Positions 1-8,884 of a stretch of DNA of 64,000 nucleotides are shown piece by piece. The translations under genes were made by a program, and so were the position numbers. Location of the stretch: positions 496,001 to 560,000 of the forward strand of contig DATMRW010000021.1 of NCBI GenBank assembly GCA_035565775.1, in the 5' to 3' direction. The notes below the pieces were generated by a model. It saw nothing but the letters and a program-made list of their open reading frames with translations, was not told the DNA's origin and ran no database searches. Each line of letters opens with the position of its first letter. Position 1 is the stretch's first letter. The DNA is from PRO6 sp035565775. Lineage in GTDB: Bacteria > Pseudomonadota > Alphaproteobacteria > Rhizobiales > Xanthobacteraceae.

Positions 1-713
1 AGGCCACGGCACTGACGATTGCTGCGCTGTCGGTGCTTCCGCTTGCCGCGGCCTTCGCGATGCGGGAAACCACAGGCGCGGAGACAGCGCGGCCGGCTCC
101 GCGTGCAGCCCTTGCGGCTTTCTTTCGCCGTCCGCAGGCGCGGCGGATGCTTGCCGTCGCGCTGATCTATCGCGCCAGCGAAGGCCTGATCGGTGCGATG
201 GAGGGGCCGTATCTCGTCGATCGCGGCGTATCGCTCGACGTGATCGGCTATCTCACTGGCGCGGCGGCCGCCACCGCGGGCCTTGCCGGATCGGCCATCG
301 CCGCGCTGCTGCTGATCAGGATAGGGCATGGCTCGACGCTCGCGCTGCTCGGTGTGTTGCGAACAGTGTGCTTCGCCTGGTTTGCGTGCCATGCCTTCGA
401 CCTTGCGACAGGCCAGAGCCTCTTGTTCGGCGCCGCCATCGGCCAGACGTTGATCCGCTATATGGAGATTGTCGCGCTGTTCAGCCTGTTCATGGGGACG
501 GCGTCGAAGGAACAGCCGGGCACGGATTTCACCGTGCTGTCGTGCGCGCAGGTGCTGGTCTTTCTCCTCGGCTCGCTGCTCGCGGGGGTTCTTGCCGACT
601 GGTTCGGCTATGGCGTGGTGTTCGCGCTTGCCACCGCCTTGTCACTTCTGTCCGTGGCGATCACGGCGAGGCTACTGTCGGGCGGAGCGAAGGCGGACCT
701 TTGCCGAAGCTGA
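1..713 (+). CDS. MFS transporter, C-terminal part (5' end outside window)
   Basis: The reading frame is open from base 3 and ends in TGA at 711-713, giving 236 residues of a protein that begins upstream of the window. Long hydrophobic helices alternate with short charged loops (for example residues around AAATAGLAGSAIAALLLI and LVFLLGSLLAGVLADWFG). This looks like about six transmembrane helices, the second half of a 12-helix major facilitator. The style resembles the AmpG/RhtX-like branch, but the substrate cannot be named. The last 42 bases overlap the 3' end of the convergent regulator gene. Confidence 0.75.
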   Translation, partial: ATALTIAALSVLPLAAAFAMRETTGAETARPAPRAALAAFFRRPQARRMLAVALIYRASEGLIGAMEGPYLVDRGVSLDVIGYLTGAAAATAGLAGSAIAALLLIRIGHGSTLALLGVLRTVCFAWFACHAFDLATGQSLLFGAAIGQTLIRYMEIVALFSLFMGTASKEQPGTDFTVLSCAQVLVFLLGSLLAGVLADWFGYGVVFALATALSLLSVAITARLLSGGAKADLCRS

Positions 714-2279
714 GGGCGAAGCCGGCGCGTAGATGGCGCGGGCGATGTGCTCAGGCATGATCTCCCTGCCGAAGCGGCGCACCAGATGGCTCGTCAGGCC
801 GGCCATGACATTACGGCGGTGCTCGCGGGCCTGAAAGTGGCGCGCCCCCACCTTGAAAAGGAAGTCCAGCATAGCCTGCGCCTGCGCTGCGGCGATGCTT
901 GCCAGAACGGCCTCCTGATCGGGCGGCAATGCCGCCACAGGATCGCAGAAATACAGCCCGATCTTGAGACGAAGGGGGGCGTTGAGCGCAAAGAGTTGCC
1001 CGCTCGTCTTTTCGAGCAGGGCGCGATCGTTCGCGGCCGCCAACGCAGTGCATTTGAGCACGAGAAGGTAGAGGTGGAATTCCGATCTGTGCTCGGACAA
1101 TTCGATGCCGCGATCATAGAGCGCCAGCGCCTCGCCGAATTCGCCAAGGCACATGCAGATCTGCGCCCGCATGGCGAAGGCGGCGGCGAACCCCGTCGTC
1201 TTGGCGAACACATCCTCGGCCAGCGCTGCCGCCAGCTGCATGTGTCCGCGGTCGATGAAGAACAGCACCTTGGCGATGGCGAGGACCAATAGCGGCTTGT
1301 CCTGCACCGCCGGCAGGTGCTCAAGCGCGAGCGTCTCCATCGTATCTTCGATCTCGGCCCATTGCTGCTGTGTCGGCAGCGGCTCACCGGCGGCGGGCTG
1401 AACCAGGCGCGTATAAAGATAGAGCGCCCACATCACCGCCAGTTCCGGATCGTCGGGGCGCACGGCGCGGGCGCGAGCGAGTTGCGCCTCACTCTCGCGC
1501 CAGCTCTCGTCGGCGCGCGTCAGCATCCGCGCCGCCTCGTGCAGGCGCAGCTCCATCGGCAGATCGGTGGGAGCGAGCGGCAGGTCGATCGGCGGCTTCG
1601 CCAGATGTTGCCAGAGCGCCGCTTTGATCGCGGAGGCGACGCGATCGGTTTCCGCCTTGATGCCGCTGCGGTCGAAACTTACACGATGGGCTGCGATGAT
1701 ATGGCGGCTCGGGCCGCCGCGCAGTACGAAGGCGGCCTGGAGCGCCGCACCGTCGTCATGAAAGCTGACCTCGAGCGTAAAGGGTACGGCCGGCAGCTGG
1801 CTTGCGTCGAAGCGCAGATGCGCGGCGTTGACCACGCGCCTCCCGCGGCCGATCGTTCGGTCGAGCGCGGCGGTCAACATTCCGAGAATCAGTCGCTCCG
1901 GACCGGCGCGGCCCGAAAGCCCATAGACCGGCCCGATCAGGAGAAAGGCGTCGTCCTGCGGCGGGGCGTTTTCTTTGGCGATCCAGGTATAGCCCTCGCC
2001 ATATTGCGTTGCGATGAACCGTGGATTCCGGGCCTTGTCGCCCAGCTTGGCACGCAGCCGGGTAATCAGGAGATCGACGTTGCGCTCGCCGGTCTCGCCA
2101 TGACCATTGCTCAGCGCGGCGAGCAGGCGATCGCGGCTTAAAAGGGACTTGGGCCTACGGGTTAGCGCCCCGAGCAGCGCCCGCTCCTGCCGCGTAAAAC
2201 GTATTTTCGTACCGTCGCTGCGGCGCGCGCTCAAAAATTCCGGGTCGAATGCCAGATCATTGTACCAGACTTCGGACAA
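672..2279 (-). CDS. Winged-helix transcriptional regulator with C-terminal TPR-like region
   Basis: This is a 535-residue protein. Residues 1-100 form an OmpR/PhoB-type winged-helix DNA-binding domain: FTRQERALLGAL, then SRDRLLAAL, then the recognition segment RNVDLLITRLRAKLGD and the wing YGEGYTW. There is no receiver domain. The remaining 430 residues include an uncharacterised region (about 110-230) and helical repeats resembling TPRs, such as the stretches around AQLARARAVRPDDPELAVMW and MRAQICMCLGEFGEALALYD. The layout recalls CadC/SARP-like one-component regulators with TPR sensor regions, but no membrane segment is present. The start is TTG at 2279, the only in-frame candidate giving a complete winged helix. 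Its targets are unknown. The adjacent MFS gene, whose 3' end it overlaps, is a possible one. Confidence 0.8.
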   Translation of the reverse strand: MSEVWYNDLAFDPEFLSARRSDGTKIRFTRQERALLGALTRRPKSLLSRDRLLAALSNGHGETGERNVDLLITRLRAKLGDKARNPRFIATQYGEGYTWIAKENAPPQDDAFLLIGPVYGLSGRAGPERLILGMLTAALDRTIGRGRRVVNAAHLRFDASQLPAVPFTLEVSFHDDGAALQAAFVLRGGPSRHIIAAHRVSFDRSGIKAETDRVASAIKAALWQHLAKPPIDLPLAPTDLPMELRLHEAARMLTRADESWRESEAQLARARAVRPDDPELAVMWALYLYTRLVQPAAGEPLPTQQQWAEIEDTMETLALEHLPAVQDKPLLVLAIAKVLFFIDRGHMQLAAALAEDVFAKTTGFAAAFAMRAQICMCLGEFGEALALYDRGIELSEHRSEFHLYLLVLKCTALAAANDRALLEKTSGQLFALNAPLRLKIGLYFCDPVAALPPDQEAVLASIAAAQAQAMLDFLFKVGARHFQAREHRRNVMAGLTSHLVRRFGREIMPEHIARAIYAPASPSASAKVRLRSARQ

Positions 2280-2515
2280 TTCATCGTGCCCCCGGCAGCC
2301 AGGACCTGCGTCAAGCTTTGCTCCATGGTTGCAGACCAGCCCGGAAAGAACAAGCTTGCCTCGACCTTCCGGCCTCCTTTCGTCGGCAGATCGGGCCGCG
2401 GCCGGCCGCGCCGATCATCGCCAAAGTCGCCGCGCAGGTCGAAGGTCGCCGCCGCTTTTCGGCTCCGGTTTACGCCATACCTCCGGACTGCTCCCCCCAT
2501 CGCAGCTCATTGTTC

Positions 2516-4270
2516 TCAGAACAGAAACGCATCTTCGAGCGCCTCTTCCTGCTCCGGCGCGCGATGCACCGATACCGAGTGGGAAAGGCCAAAGCGTTTT
2601 GCGAACTTCGCATGCACCTGGCGCTCGCTGTTCATTGTGTATTGCGCGTGCAGCTCATCGAAAACCTTTTCGACGCCCGCGAGATCCTTTGCCGACAGGA
2701 TCGTCGCAGCCGCCCCTTCTTTCAGATATGTGACAGCCGTCGGAAGAACCGCCGTTGTCTCACTCAACTGTGACAGCGCCCGCTGGGCGCATCCCATCAG
2801 ATCGCCGAACTCCGCGCCGCCTCGATTGAGCTGGCTCATCAAGCGGCCAAGATGCTGGTCACCGGCCTCAACAGCTTCGATCGCAAGAATGATCGACGGC
2901 TGGAGACTGTGGATTTGCGAGGACTCTCCCGCGGCCAGCAAATGCTTCAGATCGCGGGTGGAACGATCGATATTTTCCAGAACGGGTCCGAGTTGGTTGG
3001 CGCCATCCGAAATGCAGTCCGCCGTAAGTTTGAGCTCATCCGCGATGACGACGAACGCCCGGCCTTTGGCGCCGAGATGACCGGCCTTAAGGGCGGCGTT
3101 CATGCCGATCAGGGTCATGTCCACGACAACCTCGGACAGGCTCGATAGGGCAAGCTGAAACTTTCCGAGAGTTTTCTCGACTGCCGCCAGCGCGTCGTCG
3201 ACCGACCGACGTGCATGCTCGCAGCCGCTGACCAGCGCAGAGGCTAGCGCCAGGGCCTGCTTCATGGAGTCGAGGAACGACGGCATGTCGTCGCTGCCGC
3301 TGCCGTAGAACGAATGCCCCTGATCGACGACGCTCGCTGCCGTGGATGCAAGCGTGGTCAACGCGGAACTGATCTCGGCAAGTTCAGCATTGAAAGTCGA
3401 TGTAGTTTCCTCAAGCTGCGCGGCTTGCAGATCACGGATGAGCGGCGCAGCCAAGATCGATGCGTTGTCCGTATCGCCCAAGGACGGCGCCATGCGGGGA
3501 TCCGCTTCGGCCACTTTCTGCAACCCCGCGCAAACATGCTCAAGCCGCTGCCGTGTGCTATCTCCCGCCTGGAGCGAAAGGATCGCACCACTGACCGAAG
3601 CTGCGATCCGCTCGGTGTTCTCTCGGGTATAGTGCGTGAGCTGAAGACTTTTGGCCTGTCGCGCTTCCATCCCTGCGAGTGCCGTGACCAACTCGGCGCT
3701 TACCGATACAAGTTGCCCGCGATAACGCCTCTCAAAAGCCTGCTGCTGCCTGAGCGCCTCGGAGATCGCCACCGAAAGATATCCCTGATCACGCGCGCAG
3801 GCCTCGATCGAGCTCTGCACCTCTACCGCAAGATCAAAGGCTTCCTGCGTGAAGTCGAGAAAGTCCGCCTGGTTGGTATTTATCGATGCAGCCTCGATCC
3901 GCGCGCTGCGCGCAATGATCGCGATCAGCTTGATCAGCTTGATCAGCGACTTCAGATGCGCCGACGCCTGCGTTACATTGCAGTCGATCGTGTTGAGGAG
4001 CTCGCTCTCCGCCGGCAGATCTTCAGCGAGACCGGAGAGCTTTCCGGCGATATCCCGAAGCGCGGCAGCCGCACCGTCGATCATGGTCCCCGACAGTTCG
4101 TGCGACAGCTCCGAAAGCTTTTCATTCAGCTCCTGGAAAATGCCGTGGCCGCGACCAAGGCAATCTCCGATCTGCGAAAAGGCATGCTCGATATTGACGG
4201 CGACGTTCCGGACCAGATCGCTCGCCTTACGCGCGGAAACTACCGAAACCTCAAAGGACATCACATTCAT
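2516..4270 (-). CDS. Soluble degenerate MCP-like protein at the end of the che operon
   Basis: A 584-residue protein, almost entirely helical, with no transmembrane segment or signal peptide. Residues about 385-418 (core IGMNAALKAGHLGAKGRAF) align by eye with the conserved MCP signalling hairpin (LLALNAAVEAARAGEHGKGFAVV) but are degenerate. A second hairpin-like segment at about 112-132 (IARSARIEAAS) suggests two receptor-like halves. The protein ends EEALEDAFLF, an acidic amphipathic tail reminiscent of the CheY-binding tail of CheZ. Its ATG overlaps the cheB stop (ATGA), so it is the last gene of the operon. It is probably a chemotaxis accessory protein: a cytoplasmic receptor-like scaffold, or a CheY-binding or phosphatase protein. 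The receptor-like similarity is visible, but the role is inference. Confidence 0.7.
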   Translation of the reverse strand: MNVMSFEVSVVSARKASDLVRNVAVNIEHAFSQIGDCLGRGHGIFQELNEKLSELSHELSGTMIDGAAAALRDIAGKLSGLAEDLPAESELLNTIDCNVTQASAHLKSLIKLIKLIAIIARSARIEAASINTNQADFLDFTQEAFDLAVEVQSSIEACARDQGYLSVAISEALRQQQAFERRYRGQLVSVSAELVTALAGMEARQAKSLQLTHYTRENTERIAASVSGAILSLQAGDSTRQRLEHVCAGLQKVAEADPRMAPSLGDTDNASILAAPLIRDLQAAQLEETTSTFNAELAEISSALTTLASTAASVVDQGHSFYGSGSDDMPSFLDSMKQALALASALVSGCEHARRSVDDALAAVEKTLGKFQLALSSLSEVVVDMTLIGMNAALKAGHLGAKGRAFVVIADELKLTADCISDGANQLGPVLENIDRSTRDLKHLLAAGESSQIHSLQPSIILAIEAVEAGDQHLGRLMSQLNRGGAEFGDLMGCAQRALSQLSETTAVLPTAVTYLKEGAAATILSAKDLAGVEKVFDELHAQYTMNSERQVHAKFAKRFGLSHSVSVHRAPEQEEALEDAFLF

Positions 4271-5361
4271 TCCGCTGCAGCGACCAGCCCGGCGCGCTGC
4301 CAGAGCATGATCTCTTTGGGAATATTCGAGAGCGGGATGATCTTTCGGGCAGCGCCGCAGGCAATCGCCTCCCGCGGCATGCCGAAGACAACGCAGCTGT
4401 CTTCGTCCTGCGCGCAGGTCGCGGCCCCAAGCTTGCGCATCTCCAAAAGCCCCTTGGCGCCATCGTCGCCCATACCCGTCATGATAATGCCGAGCGCGTT
4501 GCGCCCGGCATGTTGGGCAGCCGACCGAAACAGCACATCCACCGATGGACGGTGGCGCGAAACCGGCGGTCCGTCTTTAATCGCGATGTGATAACGAATG
4601 CCGATCCGTTGCAGGAGCGTATGCCGACCGCCGGGGGCAATGTATGCGTGCCCCGCCAGCACCGGCTCGCCGTCTTCCGCTTCCTTCACCTTGATTTCAC
4701 AGAGTCGATCAAGCCGCTTGGCGAAGGCCGCGGTGAAACCTTGCGGCATATGCTGGACGATCAAAATTCCGGGGGTGTCAGATGGCAAGACCTCAAGAAT
4801 TTCGCGAAGCGACTCGGTGCCGCCGGTCGACACTCCGATACACACGATGCGCTCGGTCTGCGGTCTCACGCGACTCAAGACCGGAGGCGGAATAATTGCA
4901 TCCGCCGTCAGCTTGGCCTCGGTGGTCGCACGGCGCGCACTGCGCGGCCTAACCTTTGCGCCAGCAGCCGATTTCACCGCATCGCGCAACTTGGTGGACG
5001 CTTCCAGCAAGGCTTTTCGCGTATCGACGCGCGGCTTCGGCACGATATCCACCGCGCCGGCTTCAAACGCCTCGAACATCAGATCGGAGCCCTGCTCGGT
5101 CAATGTCGAACAGATAATCACCGGAATTGGCCGCTGCGCCATGATCTTGCGCAGGAACGTCATTCCATCCATGCGCGGCATCTCGATATCGAGGATGATG
5201 ACGTCCGGAATCTCTTCTTTCAGGTGACGCGCTGCGACGAACGGGTCGGACGCGGTCGCCATGACTTCGATGCCGGGATCCTCACTCAGGATGCGCGTGA
5301 GGACCTCACGCACCGAAGCGGAGTCGTCGACGATCAAGACGCGGACCGATGGCCTACGCAT
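4267..5361 (-). CDS. cheB: Chemotaxis protein-glutamate methylesterase/deamidase CheB
   Basis: This is the 364-residue CheB of the chemotaxis adaptation system. It removes methyl groups from receptor glutamates when phosphorylated by CheA. Residues 5-125 are a receiver domain with acid pair D12-D13 and phospho-acceptor D58 (VIILDIEMPRMDG). After a variable linker, the C-terminal esterase domain shows the catalytic Ser (GVSTGGTE), His (QHMPQGFT) and Asp (MTGMGDDGAKG). The start at 5361 is preceded by GGAG about 8 bases upstream and lies 4 bases after the cheR stop. An in-frame upstream extension would run into cheR and was rejected. The stop overlaps the start of the MCP-like gene. Confidence 0.96.
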   Translation of the reverse strand: MRRPSVRVLIVDDSASVREVLTRILSEDPGIEVMATASDPFVAARHLKEEIPDVIILDIEMPRMDGMTFLRKIMAQRPIPVIICSTLTEQGSDLMFEAFEAGAVDIVPKPRVDTRKALLEASTKLRDAVKSAAGAKVRPRSARRATTEAKLTADAIIPPPVLSRVRPQTERIVCIGVSTGGTESLREILEVLPSDTPGILIVQHMPQGFTAAFAKRLDRLCEIKVKEAEDGEPVLAGHAYIAPGGRHTLLQRIGIRYHIAIKDGPPVSRHRPSVDVLFRSAAQHAGRNALGIIMTGMGDDGAKGLLEMRKLGAATCAQDEDSCVVFGMPREAIACGAARKIIPLSNIPKEIMLWQRAGLVAAAE

Positions 5362-5365
5362 GTCC

Positions 5366-6220
5366 TTAGCTCCGATTTTCGTTTCTGAAGATCGTCGGCT
5401 GAACCTGTCGCAACCCAACCGTTCCCTGATGCACCATCGACTCGGAATGGCCGACCATCAGATAGCCTCCCGGACGCAGGTGCGTACAAAGCCGGTCAAC
5501 CACTTTGCGCTGGGTGGCCTTGTCAAAATAGATCAGCACGTTCCTGCAGAATATGATGTCGACATCGCGGTCGACCGGATAGACCGGCTCCATCAGGTTG
5601 AGCCGCATGAAGTTGACGAGCTTGCGCAGCTCAGGCACGACCCGCACCTCGCCTCGCGCCGGATCGCGCGACGACATAAAGTAGCGCTTCCTCAACATGG
5701 GCGGGACGGGGGCAACCATCTCCTGGGTGTAGATGCCGGTCTTCGCTATCCGCAGGACATTTGTGGAAATGTCGGTGCCGAGAATGCGAAACTGGAATTG
5801 CAATCCTTGCTTGACCAGATCGTCGAGAGCGATCGCAGCGGTATAGGCCTCCATGCCCGTCGACGCCGCGGCGCTCCACACCTTCAGCAGGCCGCCTTTC
5901 CGGACAGGCCGCCCCACGATCTCGGGCACGGCAACCTCGCTGAGAAAATCGAAATGCGACGGCTCTCGATAAAAATCCGTTTTGTTGGTCGTCACGCAGT
6001 CGATCAGATGGACCATCTCCGTTTCGGGGTGGCGGCCGGAAAACAGATGCTCCACATATTCATCGAGGTTGGAATGGCGCAACGCGCGCGCACGCTTCTG
6101 CAACCGCCCTTCGAGCATCAGGCGCTTTGCCGCGGGCAGCCTGATGCCGATCTGCGTTTCGATGAATTCGGCTATCGAGCGGAAATGTCTCTCGGAAAGC
6201 TGAGGTGCGGCGGCCGGCAT
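5366..6220 (-). CDS. cheR: Chemotaxis protein methyltransferase CheR
   Basis: A 284-residue SAM-dependent methyltransferase that methylates glutamates of chemoreceptors. The N-terminal helical domain (FIETQIGIRLPAAKRLMLEGRL) is followed by the methyltransferase core: VWSAAASTGMEAYT in the SAM-binding loop, ILGTDIS, and the family motif DIIFCRNVLIYFD. The start is ambiguous. ATG at 6220, with a weak AAGAAAG upstream, was chosen. A GTG at 6238 overlapping the cheW stop is the alternative. The SAM loop reads SAAAST where most CheR proteins have a Cys-containing SAGCSTG, a conservative change. Confidence 0.95.
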   Translation of the reverse strand: MPAAAPQLSERHFRSIAEFIETQIGIRLPAAKRLMLEGRLQKRARALRHSNLDEYVEHLFSGRHPETEMVHLIDCVTTNKTDFYREPSHFDFLSEVAVPEIVGRPVRKGGLLKVWSAAASTGMEAYTAAIALDDLVKQGLQFQFRILGTDISTNVLRIAKTGIYTQEMVAPVPPMLRKRYFMSSRDPARGEVRVVPELRKLVNFMRLNLMEPVYPVDRDVDIIFCRNVLIYFDKATQRKVVDRLCTHLRPGGYLMVGHSESMVHQGTVGLRQVQPTIFRNENRS

Positions 6221-6237
6221 GGCTTTCTTTTCGAGCA

Positions 6238-6723
6238 CTAAGCCGCGACGGCCGCAGCGGCGGGTTCGCGCGACGCCGGAAGATCTGCGCACGCCATCAG
6301 GCGCTCCAGATCGAATATGATGATAAACTGCTCACCTTTGCGCCCGATGCCTGCGAGATAGTCAGACTTCCATCGTCCGCCCACCGACGGCGGCGGCTCG
6401 ATCTCGGCGTGATTGATATCCGTGACTTCAAAAACGCAATCCGCAACGAAGCCGACGCCGACAAGCCGCCCCTCCATCGGCACATCCAGAATGATGATCC
6501 GCGTCGCTTCCGTTGCTGCTGCAACGGGGATATCCAGCTTGGTTCTCAGATCCACGATCGGATATCCCTCACCGCGGACATCGATCATGCCAAGCAGAAA
6601 ATCAGGTGCATGGGGCAATTTTGAAATCGGCCGCATGTCCAGAATCTCCCGCACATTTCGAATACTGATGCCGAACGTCTCGCCGGCCAGACCAAGCGTG
6701 AGGTATTGATCCATTTCGGTCAT
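6238..6723 (-). CDS. cheW: Chemotaxis coupling protein CheW (second copy in operon)
   Basis: A 161-residue single-domain CheW that links receptors to CheA. Visible family features are YLTLGLAGETFGISI at the N-terminus, VREILDM, FLLGMIDVRGEGYPIVDLR and the closing FIIIFDLERLM. The chosen ATG (6723) has GGAG 6-9 bases upstream. A longer frame with 19 extra residues lacks support. It lies between the mcp and cheR genes. The short Ala-rich C-terminal tail (PAAAAVAA) is not typical of CheW and is probably neutral. Confidence 0.94.
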   Translation of the reverse strand: MTEMDQYLTLGLAGETFGISIRNVREILDMRPISKLPHAPDFLLGMIDVRGEGYPIVDLRTKLDIPVAAATEATRIIILDVPMEGRLVGVGFVADCVFEVTDINHAEIEPPPSVGGRWKSDYLAGIGRKGEQFIIIFDLERLMACADLPASREPAAAAVAA

Positions 6724-6801
6724 GTTACGCTCCACACATTCAGTGACTTGAGAGCGGTGACAGCTTCCCGGCCTCGCCAATGTGCGAGGCCGGGTGCCGT
6801 G

Positions 6802-8850
6802 TCAGCGCTGGAATTCGAGATCGCGCTCGTCGGCCGCATCGCTCATCTCGAACGCAAAGCCTCCGCCGCCGGCCACTTTGAGGGGACGGCTTGCGGCCAG
6901 CGCCGGCTTCTTCGCGCGACGCGCGATCACGGGCACGTTGGACGGCTGGCTCAGACGTTGACGCCCCGCTGCCTCAGCCGTGTTGGCACGTTCCTCGATC
7001 TTGAAGAAGGCGATGGTCGACTGCAGCTGTTCGGCCTGCGAGGCAAGCTCCTCGGATGTCGACGACACCTGCTCGGACGCGCTGGCATTCTGCTGACCGA
7101 CCTTGTCGAGCTGCTGAATAGCCTGGTTGATCTGCGACGCACCTACATCCTGCTCGCGGCACGCGGACGTGATCTCCTCGACCAATTCGGCCGTCTTCTT
7201 GATGTCCGGCACCAGTTTCGAGAGCATCATGCCAGCTTCCTGCGCAACCTTGACGGTCTCGCTGGAAAGGCCGCCGATCTCCGCTGCCGCTGCCTGGCTA
7301 CGCTCAGCAAGCTTGCGAACTTCGGAGGCGACCACGGCAAATCCCTTGCCGTGTTCACCCGCTCGCGCTGCTTCGACCGCGGCGTTCAATGCGAGCAGGT
7401 CTGTCTGCCGCGCAATTTCCTGCACGATGGTGATCTTCTCGGCGATCGTCTGCATCGCCTCGACAGCCCGCCCGACCGCCTCGCCGCTCGCTTCCGCGTC
7501 CTTGGCGGACTGCACTGCAATTCGCTCGGTCTGGCTCGCATTTTCGGCGCTCTGCTTGATGTTGGCAGCCATCTCTTCCATCGAAGACGATGCCTCTTCA
7601 GCGGAGGATGCTTGTTCAGTCGCTCCCTGCGACAACTGCTCGGCGCTGGCAGACAATTCCTGACTTCCGGCAGAAACATTCTGCGCGGCAACCAACGCTT
7701 CGGAAACGACCGAGCGCAGCCGCTCAATGGTGCCGTTCAATGACGTCAGCAGATCGCCGACTTCGTCCTTGGTCGTGACCTTTGTCGTCTCGGTCAAATC
7801 ACCGTTGGCGACGGCATTTGCCAATGTCACAGCACTGGCCAAACCGCGGCTGATGCCGATCGCGATCCACAGCGCCGACAGCACGGCAACCACAAAAGAC
7901 ACAATGATGACGGAGACGAGCAGCAGCTTGGCAAAAGCGGCCGCCTCGCTGCCGTCGTTCGACGCCTCATCCATCGATTTCAGCGTATGTTGGATGTATT
8001 CGTTCGTGGCAGTCAGCGTTTCGTTGAAAGCTGTCCGGCCTTCACCGGCAGAAATTGCTGACGCCTTCACGCTGCCGCCCTCAAGCGCGGTATTGAGGAC
8101 GTTATCGACCACTTTGGCGAAACGGTCGTGCTGTGCCGCGACGGACTTGAAGGCCGATCCGGCAGTCAAACGACCAATCTTGGCATTCAGCTCCTTCAGA
8201 TGAGCGCTTGCCTCCTTTGCATCCGCGTTAAGCGCCTCAAGTCGCGTAGCGGTGTATGCCGAGATCACGATACTCGGGATCCGAACTGCATCCGTTTTCG
8301 CCGCTTGCAGCATCTGCAGAACCCGCAAGGTATCGGCGCTCGCCCCTTCCTTTGCGGTTTCGGAGGCAGCGTCATCAAGGGCGGCCTCTAGCTCCCGCGC
8401 GGCCGCCTCGCCTTCGGATTTCCACAGACGCGCGGCCTTATTGTTGGAATTGAGAAGAGCGAACTTCCCCGTTTGCTCCGCCAGGTCGTTGAGCCGCCGA
8501 AGCTTGACGGCAACGTCATCGAGCAGGCGACGTCCCGCACCGCTGGCCTTGCTATGAACGTCATCGCGGATCTTCAATACCTGGTCACGCAGAGACAGCA
8601 TTCTATTGTAATTGTCCGCCGTCTCCTTGTCGGAGGCCGACGTGATCATCCGGTTCTCGGCGCGCTGCTGGGCTTGTATATTATCCATGAGCTCCGATGC
8701 TTTTTGCATCCGCTCCGCCTGGGCGACAATCCGGTTTTGCCCCTCGTTCAAGGCCGTCAACTGATGGTAGGCAACCATGCCGGTTACCAAGGAGAGCGCA
8801 ATCACCGAGCCAAACGCAGTGGCCAGCTTCGCTTTGATCGTGAATCTCAT
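6802..8850 (-). CDS. Methyl-accepting chemotaxis protein with large periplasmic helical sensor
   Basis: This is the 682-residue chemoreceptor of the operon. The first transmembrane helix is at about residues 9-29 (ATAFGSVIALSLVTGMVAY). A periplasmic region of about 270 residues follows, all helical and lacking a PAS/Cache pattern, with the size and character of an HBM-type (helical bimodular) or extended four-helix-bundle sensor. The second transmembrane helix is at about 304-330, then HAMP, then the cytoplasmic signalling domain with a canonical hairpin at about 480-510 (QTDLLALNAAVEAARAGEHG). The C-terminal tail ends ERDLEFQR and has no NWETF-like pentapeptide. The start at 8850 was chosen because longer frames run into the upstream cheW. 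HBM sensors of known function bind organic acids, but the ligand here is unknown. Confidence 0.93.
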   Translation of the reverse strand: MRFTIKAKLATAFGSVIALSLVTGMVAYHQLTALNEGQNRIVAQAERMQKASELMDNIQAQQRAENRMITSASDKETADNYNRMLSLRDQVLKIRDDVHSKASGAGRRLLDDVAVKLRRLNDLAEQTGKFALLNSNNKAARLWKSEGEAAARELEAALDDAASETAKEGASADTLRVLQMLQAAKTDAVRIPSIVISAYTATRLEALNADAKEASAHLKELNAKIGRLTAGSAFKSVAAQHDRFAKVVDNVLNTALEGGSVKASAISAGEGRTAFNETLTATNEYIQHTLKSMDEASNDGSEAAAFAKLLLVSVIIVSFVVAVLSALWIAIGISRGLASAVTLANAVANGDLTETTKVTTKDEVGDLLTSLNGTIERLRSVVSEALVAAQNVSAGSQELSASAEQLSQGATEQASSAEEASSSMEEMAANIKQSAENASQTERIAVQSAKDAEASGEAVGRAVEAMQTIAEKITIVQEIARQTDLLALNAAVEAARAGEHGKGFAVVASEVRKLAERSQAAAAEIGGLSSETVKVAQEAGMMLSKLVPDIKKTAELVEEITSACREQDVGASQINQAIQQLDKVGQQNASASEQVSSTSEELASQAEQLQSTIAFFKIEERANTAEAAGRQRLSQPSNVPVIARRAKKPALAASRPLKVAGGGGFAFEMSDAADERDLEFQR

Positions 8851-8884
8851 GTTCAAACCCACTGGTCTTCTAACAAAAGCCAAA

